From the NCBI RefSeq assembly GCF_019175385.1, contig NC_083346.1, positions 58,991,821 through 59,055,820 on the forward strand: DNA of 64,000 nucleotides. The letters are read 5' to 3'. The stretch comes from Lycium barbarum (Eukaryota; Streptophyta; Magnoliopsida; Solanales; Solanaceae). The position numbers and the translations under genes are program-made. The notes beneath the pieces were generated by a model. It saw only the letters and a list, made by a program, of their open reading frames with translations. It was not told the DNA's origin and searched no databases. This document shows, in pieces, positions 47,829 to 58,574 of the stretch; position 1 is the stretch's first letter, and each line of letters starts with the position of its first letter.

Positions 47829-50268
47829 TGTCACGACCCGACAAGGGGCCGTGACGGGTACCCGAGGCTGACCAGTGAGCACCCCATATTTCCTCTCATG
47901 TCATAGTCATTTACGCTTCTTTATCATTCACAAATTCATAATCGCATGACAATAATTTTTCGGTGGAAAGCACAATTAGTCTATATATATATATACAAAT
48001 GCCTCATTAGGCTATCAAAATAATATATGTAATATATGTATGCATACTGTAGTAGACTTGTGAGACCATCTAACCCACACTATGCATCTACGAGCCTCTA
48101 CTGACATACTATACATGTAGGCGGAACAAGACTCCGTCATGGCCAAAATATACATACGTACCAGAAGAATAATCATAAGCACCTCCGAACAATGGAGTGC
48201 CTTCAATCAGCTGACAGCTCCTAAGAATCCGGTTCGAACTCGCCTTCCTGTCTACCTGTGGGCATGAACATAACGTCCAAAGAAAACGGACGTCAGTACG
48301 AATGTTGTACTGAGTTTGAGAGGCATGAACAATAACAACACATTAAGAAAATAAATGAGGCATCAAGTATGGAGCAACTGTACCTGACTGGGAATTATAT
48401 GAAAAGTAATGCATGCTGACTTACTTTTATACCTATCATCATCTCATGTATACATGTCATATATATATACTACCCGACCATATAGGTGCGGTGTGATAAT
48501 CAGTAACATTAGCCCGCGTCCGGGGTACCATCTCATGCCGTCCACTAGTGGTGTCTGCCCATGCCAACTGGCCATGGTGTATCGTATAAGCTGCCCGCTT
48601 TCGCGGTGACTGCCCGGCCAACTAGGCCCGGTGTAATATGATTATAACATGCTCATTATAAAATAATTATAATAATATTCTTATCATAATATGCTTATCA
48701 TGGTACATGCATAAGGCTTCTAGAATAACTATATTTTATCGAGGTGACGTAAGGTCGTGAACCCTCGATTCCCTTATGAACATTTATGAACATTCTGCCT
48801 CACCTTGAAGGGATTTGTATATAAGGTGAGTGTATACAAGGAACGACATCATTTACTTTATAATAACGTCATATCATATCTCTTGACTCATATAGCTATT
48901 CATGATCTTAGGCTCTTGGCTTTCCGGAATATAGGAGAATCATGGAAAGGAAGAAGAATCATATCATGGGATTCATGCCATAGAAATAAAAGGACTAGAC
49001 TCACATACCTTTTGTCTCTTAGTTAAACGATAGCTCACTTGTTCTCCTTCAATATCACGTTGCTACCTTCACGAGAAAATGTGCATTATAGTTAGTCAAT
49101 CGACCAAAAGAACGCATCGTTATTTCTAGAGAAAATTGGGCAGCATTTCCTTTGTTTCTACTACTTTTCTCATGTTATATTTCAACTCCCAAACATTTAC
49201 AACAACACTCACAATATCGTATCAACATTCATCATTTATCTACACTTAGCAAAATCCATCATTTTTCTCCAATTTCTCCACATTTAGTGGTTTTAGCTCA
49301 TCATCATAATTTCGCATACTTCACACCTATTCCATGGTCTATACGTCATTTATAACGTATTCAAAATAACAACATATCAACGTTCATGATTCCATTCAAC
49401 TATCATTCAATTGTGACACTATTCCCTCAGTAATGGTCCATTTTCTATGTCTTTCTACAATTCAAGTATCTAAGCTTTTCAATACTTTAAACAACATGAT
49501 ATGGTCATGAAACATACCTTAAATTATGGTGGAACATGTCTTGAGCAACAATACTCTTTCATGTCAAAACCATTTTTCAATCCCTTTGAGATTTCTTGGA
49601 GAAGATGACTTCCACTAAGGTTTCATACACTTGGTTTCATGGATTTGGTGTTAATGATCATTGATTTCCTTGGTATTCTTGTGGTTGAGGTGTTTGGAGA
49701 ATATTATAGAGTGTTCTTGAGAGAGAGAATGGAAGTGAAATGAAAAATGAAATGAAAGGGTCCCTTATACTTAAACTTAAAAGCTGGCCGACCACTATTA
49801 TACGGACCGACATACGGTCCGTACTATTTGTACGGACCGTATGTGTGGCAGTATATTAGGTCAAGTGGCTGGTCCTCTCTTTGGCCAATTATACGGTCCC
49901 ATATACGGCTGGTACAAATTATACGGTCCGTAGGTTGGACCGTATAATGCCCAATGGTTCCGTTTTTGTTCTCGTCGACTCGTTTGATCTCCGATCCTTA
50001 TGGAACCTTCCTAACACTTCCATAACAATCTAAAGGATGTTATTACTTATCTCCAAGGCCTCATTATGCCATCGTTACTCGTTATTCTCATTCGATCAAC
50101 AACATACGACTCGCTTTTCTTAACAACTTCCTTTCCTTATCTCGGATGGTTTTGAAATCCCATTTAGGTTCATCAATTTCTATTTCTTACTTCTCGAACA
50201 TCGCATACATTATGACCTTCGTCAACATATTCACTGTACATGTACGGGGAATTTTCCAAAGTGTAACA
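47829..50268 (-). mobile_element. Element A 5' LTR
   Basis: 2,440 bases, the right-hand copy. It carries the ACGG palindromes (about 49797-49945), a TATA-like TTAAGTATAAGGGA on the minus strand (about 49761-49774), and three stem-loops: CTCACCTT/AAGGTGAG (48799-48830), ATCGAGG/CCTCGAT (48738-48769) and ACGTCC/GGACGT (48273-48293). Small indels and substitutions separate it from the left LTR. Confidence 0.9.
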
Positions 50269-50273
50269 CGTCA

Positions 50274-51472
50274 AAGGTATGTGAGGCTAGTCCTTTCCTT
50301 CTAATGGCATGAATCCTATAGCATGACTCTCTTTCCTCTTCATGAGTTTCTATATTCTAGAAGACTAAAAGCCTATGTCTATGAATAGCTATAAAAGATA
50401 AGAGACATGTTATGATCCCTATAATGATATGATGATCCTATAATGATAATGATGTTATTTATTTCTCACACTCACCTTATATGTTAGTTCCTTCAAGGTG
50501 AGGCAGAATGTCAAAGAATGCTCCATAATGAAATCGGGGTATCACGACCTTACGTCACCCCGATAAAGTGTAGTTGTTATTGAGCCCTATGCATGTACTA
50601 TGATAAACATATTATGATAAGTATATTATGATAAGAATACTATGATGAGCCTATATGAAGATGATATAACACTACGCCTATATGGCCGGGCAGTCACCGC
50701 TAAGGCGGGCAGCTATACACCATGGCCAGATGGCATAGGCAGACACCACTAGTGGGTGGCATGAGATGATACCCTGGACGCGGGAGGCCTGGACGCAGGC
50801 TAATGATATGATTATCACACCGTACCTATATGGGCGGGCAACATATACATTTATGCATATATGATATGACGATGAGCACGGGTAAGATAGGATGCATTAC
50901 TTTTTTTATATTTGATAGTCAAATACAGATGTTCCATATTGATATTTCCTTTGTATCATTATCTTATTTCATTGTTTATGCCTCTCATACTCAGTACAAT
51001 GTTCGTACTGACGTCCGTTTTCTTTGGACACTGTGTTCATGCCCACAGGTAGGCAAGGAGGAGGGCTCGACCCAGATCCGTAGTAGCTGTCAGCTGATTG
51101 AAAGCACTACTTTTTCCCAGAGGTGCTTGACTATTATTTTGCGTATATAGCCATGTATATGTATTTTTGGGCATGACGGGGTCTTGTCCCGTTCTTATGT
51201 TTAGTACTCCAGTAGAGTCTCGTAGATACGCAGTGTGGGTTAGATGGTCTCACGAGATTGTACTATGTATATATATATATATACATTATTTGGATGGCCG
51301 AGAGGCTTATGCATATAAAAGTATTTTGTGTTCTCAAATGAAAAGATGATTTTCTTATGTCTTGAGTATGAATTGATGAAAAAGCATTAAATGAGTAGGA
51401 TGAGTAGTAGAACAAATGGTGCTCGGTGGCTAGCCCCGAGTACCCGTCGCGGCCCCTAGCTGGGTCGTGACA
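50274..51472 (+). mobile_element. E1 5' LTR, third segment
   Basis: It resumes the E1 LTR after element A and matches 59850-61024 of the solo copy. It ends GGTCGTGACA at 51472. It holds CTCACCTT/AAGGTGAG (50471-50502), ATCGGGG/CCCCGAT (50533-50564), a GC-rich patch with CCACTAGTGG (about 50750) and GTCC/GGAC (51013-51029). No gene. Confidence 0.85.
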
Positions 51473-51476
51473 AAAG

Positions 51477-51488
51477 TGGTATCAGAGC
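51477..51488 (+). other. E1 primer binding site (initiator Met tRNA)
   Basis: TGGTATCAGAGC begins four bases after the 5' LTR end. Confidence 0.9.
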
Positions 51489-51677
51489 AGTTCAGTCCTA
51501 GGAAGTGTCTACGAGTCGTGTCTAGTAGAGTCTTGTTTATGGTGTGTTGCGCGTTACATCAATAAACAAGAGGCTACAGGGCATTTAGGAAAATGACCAT
51601 CTTTCTTCTTATGAGATCGTGCGATAGAGTCGGGCATAAGATTTTATCCTCCCTAATAGTGTGTTGTGATTCCAGAA

Positions 51678-53039
51678 ATGCCGCCAAAGGGAAAAGCTAC
51701 AGCCGCCCAGAAGGGCAAGACTACGACAAAGAGGCGGGTAGAAAGAGAGCATCCGATGAATATTGAAGAGGGTGAATCGCATAATGAGGCACCATCTAAT
51801 ACTTCCTCTAGCCCGCCTAATGTGGAAGAGCAAGGAGGAGCTCCAGCTCCAATCCCTCCACCAGTTACTTCGGGTCAACAAATGACCGAGGCCATACATC
51901 TATTGACACAATTGGTCGCCGCGCAGGCACAACGACAAAATGTGAGTTCAAGTGATCGGGCAGCAAATACCAAAGCCCGTGATTTTATGAGTCTAAACCC
52001 TTCGGAGTTTTTCGGGTCAAAGTCGGATAAAGACCCGCAAGGTTTCATAGATGAGATGTTGAGGACATTGAAGATTGTCCATGCCTCCGAAACTGAGTCC
52101 GTGGAGTTGGAATCTTATAGACTCTGGGATGTGGCAGTTCTATGGTATAATAACTGGGTATTATCAAGAGGAGAGAATGCGCCTCCGGTTTGGCAAAAAT
52201 TCGAAGATGCTTTTATTCTACACTATTTGCCACCCGAGGTCCGCCGAGCTAGAGCGGATAGATTTCTAAATCTAAGGCAAGGAAATATGAGTGCCCGGAA
52301 GTATAACATGCAATTTAATTCTTTGGCTAGATATGCCCCGGCTATGGTGGCTGACATGGGAGATCGGGTACATAGATTTGTGAGTGGCCTAGGGCCACAT
52401 CTATTCAGAGATTGTTTGACGGCTTCCTTGCAAGAAGGGATGGATATTTCCCGAATACAGGCCCATGCTCAGAATTTAGAGAGGCGACAACAACCACGAA
52501 GAAGTGATCGTGATAGTGATAGAAGTCAAAGCAAGAGGGCCAGATCTATGGGAGCAGGCAGTGATTATAGAAGGGGATCAAGATAGACATATTCTAGTTA
52601 CTCAGGCTAGTCGCTGACTAGTGCACCTCCTCGATTCGCAGGTAGGAGATTTGATCGCTCGTTCCATTCAAGACAGGGCCAAAGTACGAGGACACTAGAT
52701 TCCCAGTTCAGGGAAAATTATAGCCAGAGGAGACCCCCTGTACCGCGATGCAGCCAGTGCGGTAGATTACATTCCGGACAATGTCGCCAGGGTTCGGATA
52801 CTTGTTGTACTTGTGGCCAGGTGGGGCACATGATGAGAGATTGCCCGTCGATGAGTGGCAGAGTTGGAGTTTAGCCTACAGGTTTAGCAGCTGGTTCTTC
52901 CTCAGCGCGCACGGTAGGGCAGACTCCTCAGATATCAGCTGGCCGAGGCAGAGGCAGAAGGGCAACATCTACTTCAGGTGCCACTCAGCCCCGTGTATAG
53001 TCTTTAGCCGGACGACAGGATCTTGAGTCCTCCCCTGAT
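51678..53039 (+). pseudogene. E1 gag (five premature stops, no frameshift)
   Basis: I chose the start giving MPPKGKATAAQKGK, as in A and (with changes) E2; an upstream in-frame ATG is at 51666. A basic leader and a Pro/Glu-rich stretch are followed by the capsid-like region (DFMSLNPSEFFGSKSDKD, YRLWDVAVLWYNNW, VWQKFEDAFILHYLPPEV, NMSARKYNMQFNSLARYA), a basic Arg/Ser region and CSQCGRLHSGQC. The zinc knuckle CCTCGQVGHMMRDC (52803-52844) has the full C-X2-C-X4-H-X4-C spacing. Stops are TAG at 52584, TAG at 52608, TAG at 52872 and TAG at 52998, plus the effect of the later TGA at 53376. The first two are Gln codons (CAG) in element A. Confidence 0.88.
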
Positions 53040-53384
53040 ATGGTTATAGGTACATTGTCTATATTCTCCCGTGATATATATGCACTAATTGATGCGGGTT
53101 CTACTCTTTCTTATATTACTCCATATGTTTCCGGTTGTATTGGGGTGAAACCTGAGCCAATTAAACCTTTTGAGTTGTCTACTCCGGTTGTTGATCCCGT
53201 GATAGCAAAACAAGTGTATAAAAACTGTGTAGTTGTCATATGTGATCGCCAGACCACGGCTGATTTGATTGAGTTGGAAATGTTAGATTTCGATGTAATT
53301 ATGGGCATGGATTGGTTGGCATCGTGCTATGCTAATGTTGATTGCCGATTGAAAGTTGTTCGATTCCAATTTTCATGAGAGACC
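53040..53384 (+). pseudogene. E1 aspartic protease
   Basis: This is the same frame as gag. The active-site region reads ALIDAGSTLSYITPYV, with the catalytic Asp at 53091-53093 and Ala where Ser or Thr is usual (A and E2 have Pro). The fold continues through DVIMGMDWLASCYANVD. A TGA at 53376-53378 replaces a Gly codon (GGA) seen in A and E2. The protease would cleave the gag-pol polyprotein. Confidence 0.85.
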
Positions 53385-54890
53385 GTGCTTGAATGGAAGG
53401 GTAATGCAGTATCACCGAAAGGTAGGTTTATTTCCTACCTTAAGGCAAGGAAGATGATAGCCAATGGCTATATTTATCACTTAGTTCGGGTTCATGACAC
53501 CGAGTCAAAGCCACCAACTTTCCAATCAGTTTTGGTAGTGAATGAATTCTCAGATGTGTTTCCAGAAAAGTTTCCAGGTCTTCCTCCAGAAAGAGAGATT
53601 GATTTCGCCATTGATGTGTTGCCGGATACCAAGCCTATTTCTATACCTCCGTATCGAATGGCTCCGGCAGAATTGAAAGAGTTAAAGGCGCAGCTGAGAG
53701 ATTTGCTTGAAAAGGGGTTTATTAAACCCAGTTCATCACCGTGGGGAGCCCCAGTCTTGGTCGTGAGAAATAAAGACGGATCCCTACGAATGTGCATCGA
53801 TTATAGGCAATTGAACAAGGTGACGATAAAGAACAAATATCCTCTTCGGAGGATTGGTGATTTATTTGATCAGCTACATGGTGCCATGTGGTTTTCTAAA
53901 ATAGATTTGAGGTCGGGCTATCATCAAGTGAGAGTTAGAGAAGTAGATATTCCCAAAACAGCCTTCAGAACGAGATATGGCCACAATGAATTTCGAGTGA
54001 TGTCGTTTGGGTTGACTAATGCTTCAGCCGTGTTTATGATTTTGATGAACAACGTATTCAGGCCTCTCTTGGACTTCTTTGTGATAGTATTTATTGATGA
54101 TATTCTAGTGTATTCTCGCACGGAATCAGAACATGCAGATCATTTGAGAATTGTTCTTGGCATTCTTCGAACTCGAGAATTATATGCAAAATTTTCAAAG
54201 TGCGAGTTTTGGCTGAATTCTGTAACATTTCTTGGCCATGTTATTTCAGATAACGACATTCGAGTCGACACTCAGAAAATTGAAGCCGTAAAGACTTGGC
54301 CAAGGCCTATGATGCCTACAAAAGTTCGTAGTTTTCTGGGTTTGGCAGGTTATTATAGAAGATTTTTAGAGGGCTTCTCATCTATTTCAGCCCCATTGAC
54401 GAAGCTAACCCAGAAGTCAGCCAAATTTCAATGGAATGATGCTTGTGAGCACAGTTTCCAAGAGTTAAATGACAGATTGACCTCAGCCCCGGTCCTAATA
54501 CTTCCAGAAGGGTCAGATGGATCTGTAGTATATTGTGACGCTTCCGGCGTCGGATTAGGATGCGTATTGATGCAGCATGGTAAAGTTATTGCATATGCTT
54601 CGAGACAATTACGGAAACATGAAAAGAATTATCCAACTCATGATCTCGAATTGGCTGCGGTTATTCATGCCTTAAAAATGTGAAGACATTACTTGTATGG
54701 TGTGCACGTTGACATTTACATAGATCACAAGAGTCTTCAATTTATATTCAAGCAAAAGGAGTTGAACCTGCGGCAGAGGCGGTGGTTAGAATTGTTGAAA
54801 GATTATGATGTGAATATTTTGTACCACCCCGGAAAAGCGAATGTGGTAGCCGATGCGCTTAGCCGCCGATCAATGGGCAGTTTATGTGGA
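53385..54890 (+). pseudogene. E1 reverse transcriptase and RNase H
   Basis: RT spans about 53530-54400: [44 protein letters not shown], and the catalytic box FIDDILVYS intact with its two Asp codons at 54096-54101. The connection region follows ([11 protein letters not shown], then [14 protein letters not shown]). RNase H has [30 protein letters not shown] and [13 protein letters not shown] (Ile for the usual Thr before DHKS), ending [16 protein letters not shown] near 54890. A single TGA at 54681-54683 stands where E2 has Trp. Otherwise it is complete in length and order. Confidence 0.9.
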
Positions 54891-56471
54891 GTCCCTCCGG
54901 AAAAGAAAAAGATGGCTCATGAGCTCCACCAATTAGCTAATCTTGGAGTACGTGTAATTGATTCGGGTAATGCAGGGATTAGTATTAACGATCCTACAGT
55001 TTCATCTTTGAATATAGAAGTGAAAGAACGACAATTTGAAGATCCTCAATTGTGCCATTACAGAGACACGTCTCATGACACAGAGAAGTTTCCATTTGAA
55101 GTTTCTATGGATGGAATTCTTAGATACCGAGGCAGGTTATGTGTACCGAGCGTCGCAGAATTGCGCCGACGAATTCTAGAAGAAGCCCGTTGTTCTCGGT
55201 ATTCTATTCACCCAGGTTCAACCAAGATGTATCATGACCTTAAACAAATATATTGGTCGGATGGCATGAAGAGAGACATAGCGGAATTTGTAGCACAGTG
55301 TCCAAAATGCCAACAGGTAAAGATTGAACATCAAAATCCAGGAGGCTTATTGCAAGCAATGGAAATCCCTACTTGGAAATGGGAAGTGATTAACATGGAA
55401 TTTATTGTGGGGTTACCTCGTTCCCGTGGAAAATATGATTCTATATGGGTGATCGTGGATAGGTTGACGAAAGCAGCCCATTTTCTTCCAGTTAGAACCA
55501 CGTACTCAGCAGAAGACTATGCGAGGTTATATCTCAAAGAAATTGTGCGAATCTATGGTATACCATTATCAATTATCATAGATAGAGGAGCGCAGTTTAC
55601 AGCCATGTTCTGGAAGTCCTTCCAAGAAGGTCTAGGCACTCAAGTGAAGCTTAGCACGGCATTTCATCCACAGACTGATGGACAAGCCGAGCGTACTATT
55701 CAAACTTTGGAAGATATGCTACGGGCATGTGTATTAGATTTTGGTGGTAGCTGGGATGATCACTTATCCCTTATTGAGTTTGCTTACAACAATATCTACC
55801 ATTCCAATATCCAAATGGCTCTGCATGAAGCCCTATATGGAAGAAAGTGTAGGTCCCCAGTTGGATGGTTTGAAATAGGGGAAGCACAACTAGTAGGCCC
55901 TGAATTGATTCAGAAAGCGGTGGAAAAAGTTAAGGTGATCCGAGATCGATTGCTGACAGCCCAAAGTTGCCAAAAGTGTTATGCGGACAATCGCCGACGA
56001 GACTTAGAATTTCAAGCTGGTGATTGGGTATTTTTGAAAGTATCGCCAATGAAAGGGGTGATGAGATTTGGCAAGAAAGGGAAGTTAATTCCTAGATACA
56101 TTAGACCCTATAAAATTATCCGCAAGGTGGGTCATGTAGCCTATGAATTGGATTTGCCTTCGGATCTTGAATCAGTTCATTCCATTTTCCATGTTTCGAT
56201 GCTCCGCAAGTGTGTTGGAGATCCCACAAAGATTGTCCCGATAGATGACGTGCAAGTGATAGAAAAGCTAACCTATGAAGAAGTGCCTATTGCTATTCTA
56301 GACAAAAAAGTACGAAAACTTCGAAATAAAGATGTAGCTTCAGTTAAAGTCTTGTGGCGAAACAATAACTGAGAAGAAATGACTTGGGAAGCAGAAGAGA
56401 GTATGAAGTCCAAGTACCCGCATTTATTTCAACCCCCAGGAGAGATTCAAGATGAAACGCCAACGATATAA
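54891..56471 (+). pseudogene. E1 integrase with chromodomain-like tail
   Basis: The zinc region has HPGSTKMYH and CPKCQQ (about 55210-55315). In the core the first catalytic position reads NMEFIVGLP, with Glu (55398-55400) in place of the Asp seen in A and E2. The second Asp is in DRGAQF (55581) and the Glu in GQAERTIQ (55689), with 35 residues between them as in D,D-35-E enzymes. The C-terminal part has [27 protein letters not shown] and the CR/chromodomain-like tail [16 protein letters not shown], then MTWEAEESMKSKYPHLF. A TGA at 56370-56372 splits the tail where A has Arg. The natural stop is TAA at 56469-56471. Confidence 0.9.
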
Positions 56472-56660
56472 GGTATATATGCTTACTTTTCATGCTTTTG
56501 GTCGTGTGTGGCCATAGATATGTTGATATTGTGATGTAGCCCTGTGAGGCAATGATATTATGAGTTGATATGACAGGATGGTAGCACCATATTACAGGGG
56601 AAACTCTGGCGAAATTTTTCTAGAATCCCCGATTACTTAACATTCGAGGACGAATATTCC

Positions 56661-56675
56661 AAAAAGGGGGAAGAA
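56661..56675 (+). other. E1 polypurine tract
   Basis: AAAAAGGGGGAAGAA lies directly before the 3' LTR edge TGTTACACC. It follows CATTCGAGGACGAATATTCC, the motif shared with A and D. Confidence 0.85.
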
Positions 56676-57480
56676 TGTTACACCTCAGAAATTTCCAATC
56701 TCGTACAGTGAATATACTAATGAAGAATACGAGTATACGATGTTTTAATCAGAAGGAGATGATGTTTGATGACCCTAAGTAATATTTCAAAGGTAATGGG
56801 AATAAGAGATAGGTTATGCTCCACAATGACTAATTATAGGTTCTGAAGACGTGAAAGTTTCAGATTTGCACTTTGGCCAGTCTATCGTAAAATGAAATAC
56901 GGACCGTAAAGTGGTATACGGCCCGTAAACTACCATGTCGTATTTCAACTAACAGAACTTCAACTTTCTGTCAAAGACTTGAATGGTTAAAAATGACTTA
57001 AAATATGAACCGTAAACTGAAATACGGCCCGTACACTGAGTCATAAACCACAATGTACTCAGCTTGACTTTCGGGTTCTGTTATGCTTAAATACGCCCGC
57101 AGAATACGGACCGTAAACTGGGTTTATGACCACTGTGCACTTCAACTACTGTTCATTCCCAATCAGATTTAAAGTCATTAAAAGGAGACCCAAGCTCATT
57201 AAATTCATTTCATTTCCACGATACTTCTGTCTGGAAACCTCTAGAATACTCTCCACTCTACATCTACAAGAAAACAAAGGAAATCAAAGATCAATATCAA
57301 GAATCCAAGTGTATGAAACTCATCAAAGTTCATCCAAGCTAAGAAAATTCAAGAGATGTAAACTAGGGTTTTTGTGCAAGAAGAGTAATACCAATCAAGC
57401 CTTGTTCCTACAACATCTAAGGTAAGGTTTATGACATTTACATGTTATTTAGGGTATGGAAGAGTTGAAACACTTGGATT
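56676..57480 (+). mobile_element. E1 3' LTR, truncated
   Basis: It matches the first 800 or so bases of the E1 5' LTR, including the ACGGACCGTAAA repeats (about 56890-57120) and the TATA-like region, then stops at CACTTGGATTATA. From there the sequence is the E2 LTR (TAGATGTACTTTTA). The two parents share only a few bases (TATA/ATAG) at the join. The join marks a duplication breakpoint, not an LTR end. Confidence 0.85.
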
Positions 57481-57643
57481 ATATAGATGTACTTTTAGAT
57501 TTTGGATTCATGCCCTTACAGACTATGATATTTATGAGTTATCATTTGTGGTCCACCTAGAAATGATTATGAGAAATATGCTAAGAGGTGCTCGGTAGGT
57601 TAGCTTCGGGTTCCCGTCGAGGCCCTCTTGTTGGGTCGTGAAA
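57481..57643 (+). mobile_element. E2 LTR 3' remnant, second copy
   Basis: It matches the last 163 bases or so of the E2 5' LTR (34737-34900) with scattered changes. Its end reads GTCGTGAAA instead of GTCGTGACA. A primer site TGGTATCAGAGC follows at 57648-57659. Confidence 0.85.
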
Positions 57644-57853
57644 AAAGTGGTATCAGAGCAGTTCATCCTAGGGTGTGTCTACGAACCGTGTCTAGTAGAT
57701 TCTTATTTATGGATGTGAAGCGTGCAACACTTATAAACAAGAGGCTGCGGGGACATTTAGGAAACATTGACCTTTCTTTCTCTTCTTAGATCGTGCAATA
57801 GAGCCATGTTATAAGAGTTCACTTTTTCCTAATCGTGTGTTATGATTTTAGCA

Positions 57854-58574
57854 ATGCCGGTGAAGAGAAAAGCTACATCGGCTCAGAAGGGAAAATCAAT
57901 AGCAGGCAGTAGGACTGAGCGGGTACCGCCTAAAGATATAGAGGAGGGTGAGTCCCAGAATGAGATTCCATCTCGGTCTTCTCATACTCCACCCACTCCA
58001 GAGGAGCATAGAAAATCCTCAGCTCTAACTCCAGCACCCCCAGTCTCTCTACCAGATGCCTCAGGCCAGGAGATGAGAGAGGCTATCCAGTTTCTAACCT
58101 AGTTAGTAGCCGCCCAGGCTCAGCGGCAACGTACGGGCCATGGGGATAGAGTTGTCAATGCCAGAGTCTGTGATTTCAGTAGTTTGGACCGTCCAGAATT
58201 CTTTGGGTCAAAACCGGTTGAGGACCCGTAGACCTTCATAGATGAGATGTTAAGTACATTGAGAGTAATGCATTTTTCGGATATTGAGTCGATAGAGTAG
58301 GCCTCTTATAGATTACGAGATGTAGTTGTTCATTGGTACAATACATGGGTATCTTTTAGAGGGGTAAATGCACCACGACCAGTATGGAAAGAGTTTGTAG
58401 ATGCTTTTCTCCGACACTACTTGCCGCCAGAGGTTTGACGGGCCAAAGCTGATATATTTTTAAACCTTCTGCAAGGGAATATGAGTGCTCGAGAGTATAG
58501 CCTTCGTTGCTAGGTATGCTCCAGCTATGGTTGTTGATATGGGAGATAGAGTTCACTGGTTTATAGATAGATTG
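57854..58574 (+). pseudogene. E2 gag, N-terminal part, copy 2 (cut by solo LTR)
   Basis: It starts MPVKRKATSAQKGK and is nearly identical to 35110-35841. It shares the TAG after KPVEDP (58228) and the same break point after GATTG (58570-58574). It has extra damage absent from copy 1: a TAG near 58099, a TAG near 58298, a TGA near 58436 and an 11-base or so loss in the RFNSLARYA region (about 58510). The reading resumes at 61025 after the LTR. Confidence 0.88.

Larger units (their letters stand above)
40179..50268 (-). mobile_element. Element A: complete minus-strand Ty3 chromovirus
   Basis: Both LTR edges are intact (TGTCACGACC at 40179 and GTGTAACA at 50268) and CGTCA flanks the element (40174-40178 and 50269-50273). 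On the minus strand the order is 5' LTR (50268-47829), primer site, gag, protease, RT, RNase H, integrase with chromodomain-like tail, polypurine tract, 3' LTR (42648-40179). By eye the two LTRs differ by a few percent, so this is one of the youngest insertions here. The coding region already carries at least two frameshifts, several stops and a damaged RT active site. It therefore either decayed quickly or was copied by proteins from another element. Confidence 0.9.
35842..57480 (+). mobile_element. E1: Ty3 chromovirus inserted in E2 gag, with nested insertions
   Basis: E1 starts at CGTTACACC (35842; the expected first T is mutated to C) after GATTG. The 5' LTR is split into three parts (35842-36048, 39108-40173, 50274-51472) by solo LTR F and element A; joined it is about 2.48 kb. 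The primer site, gag, protease, RT, RNase H, integrase and polypurine tract follow without frameshift. The 3' LTR (from 56676) stops after 805 bases at a junction with E2 LTR sequence near 57480. Several stop codons make it non-coding today. It is the best-preserved coding element in the window. Confidence 0.85.
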
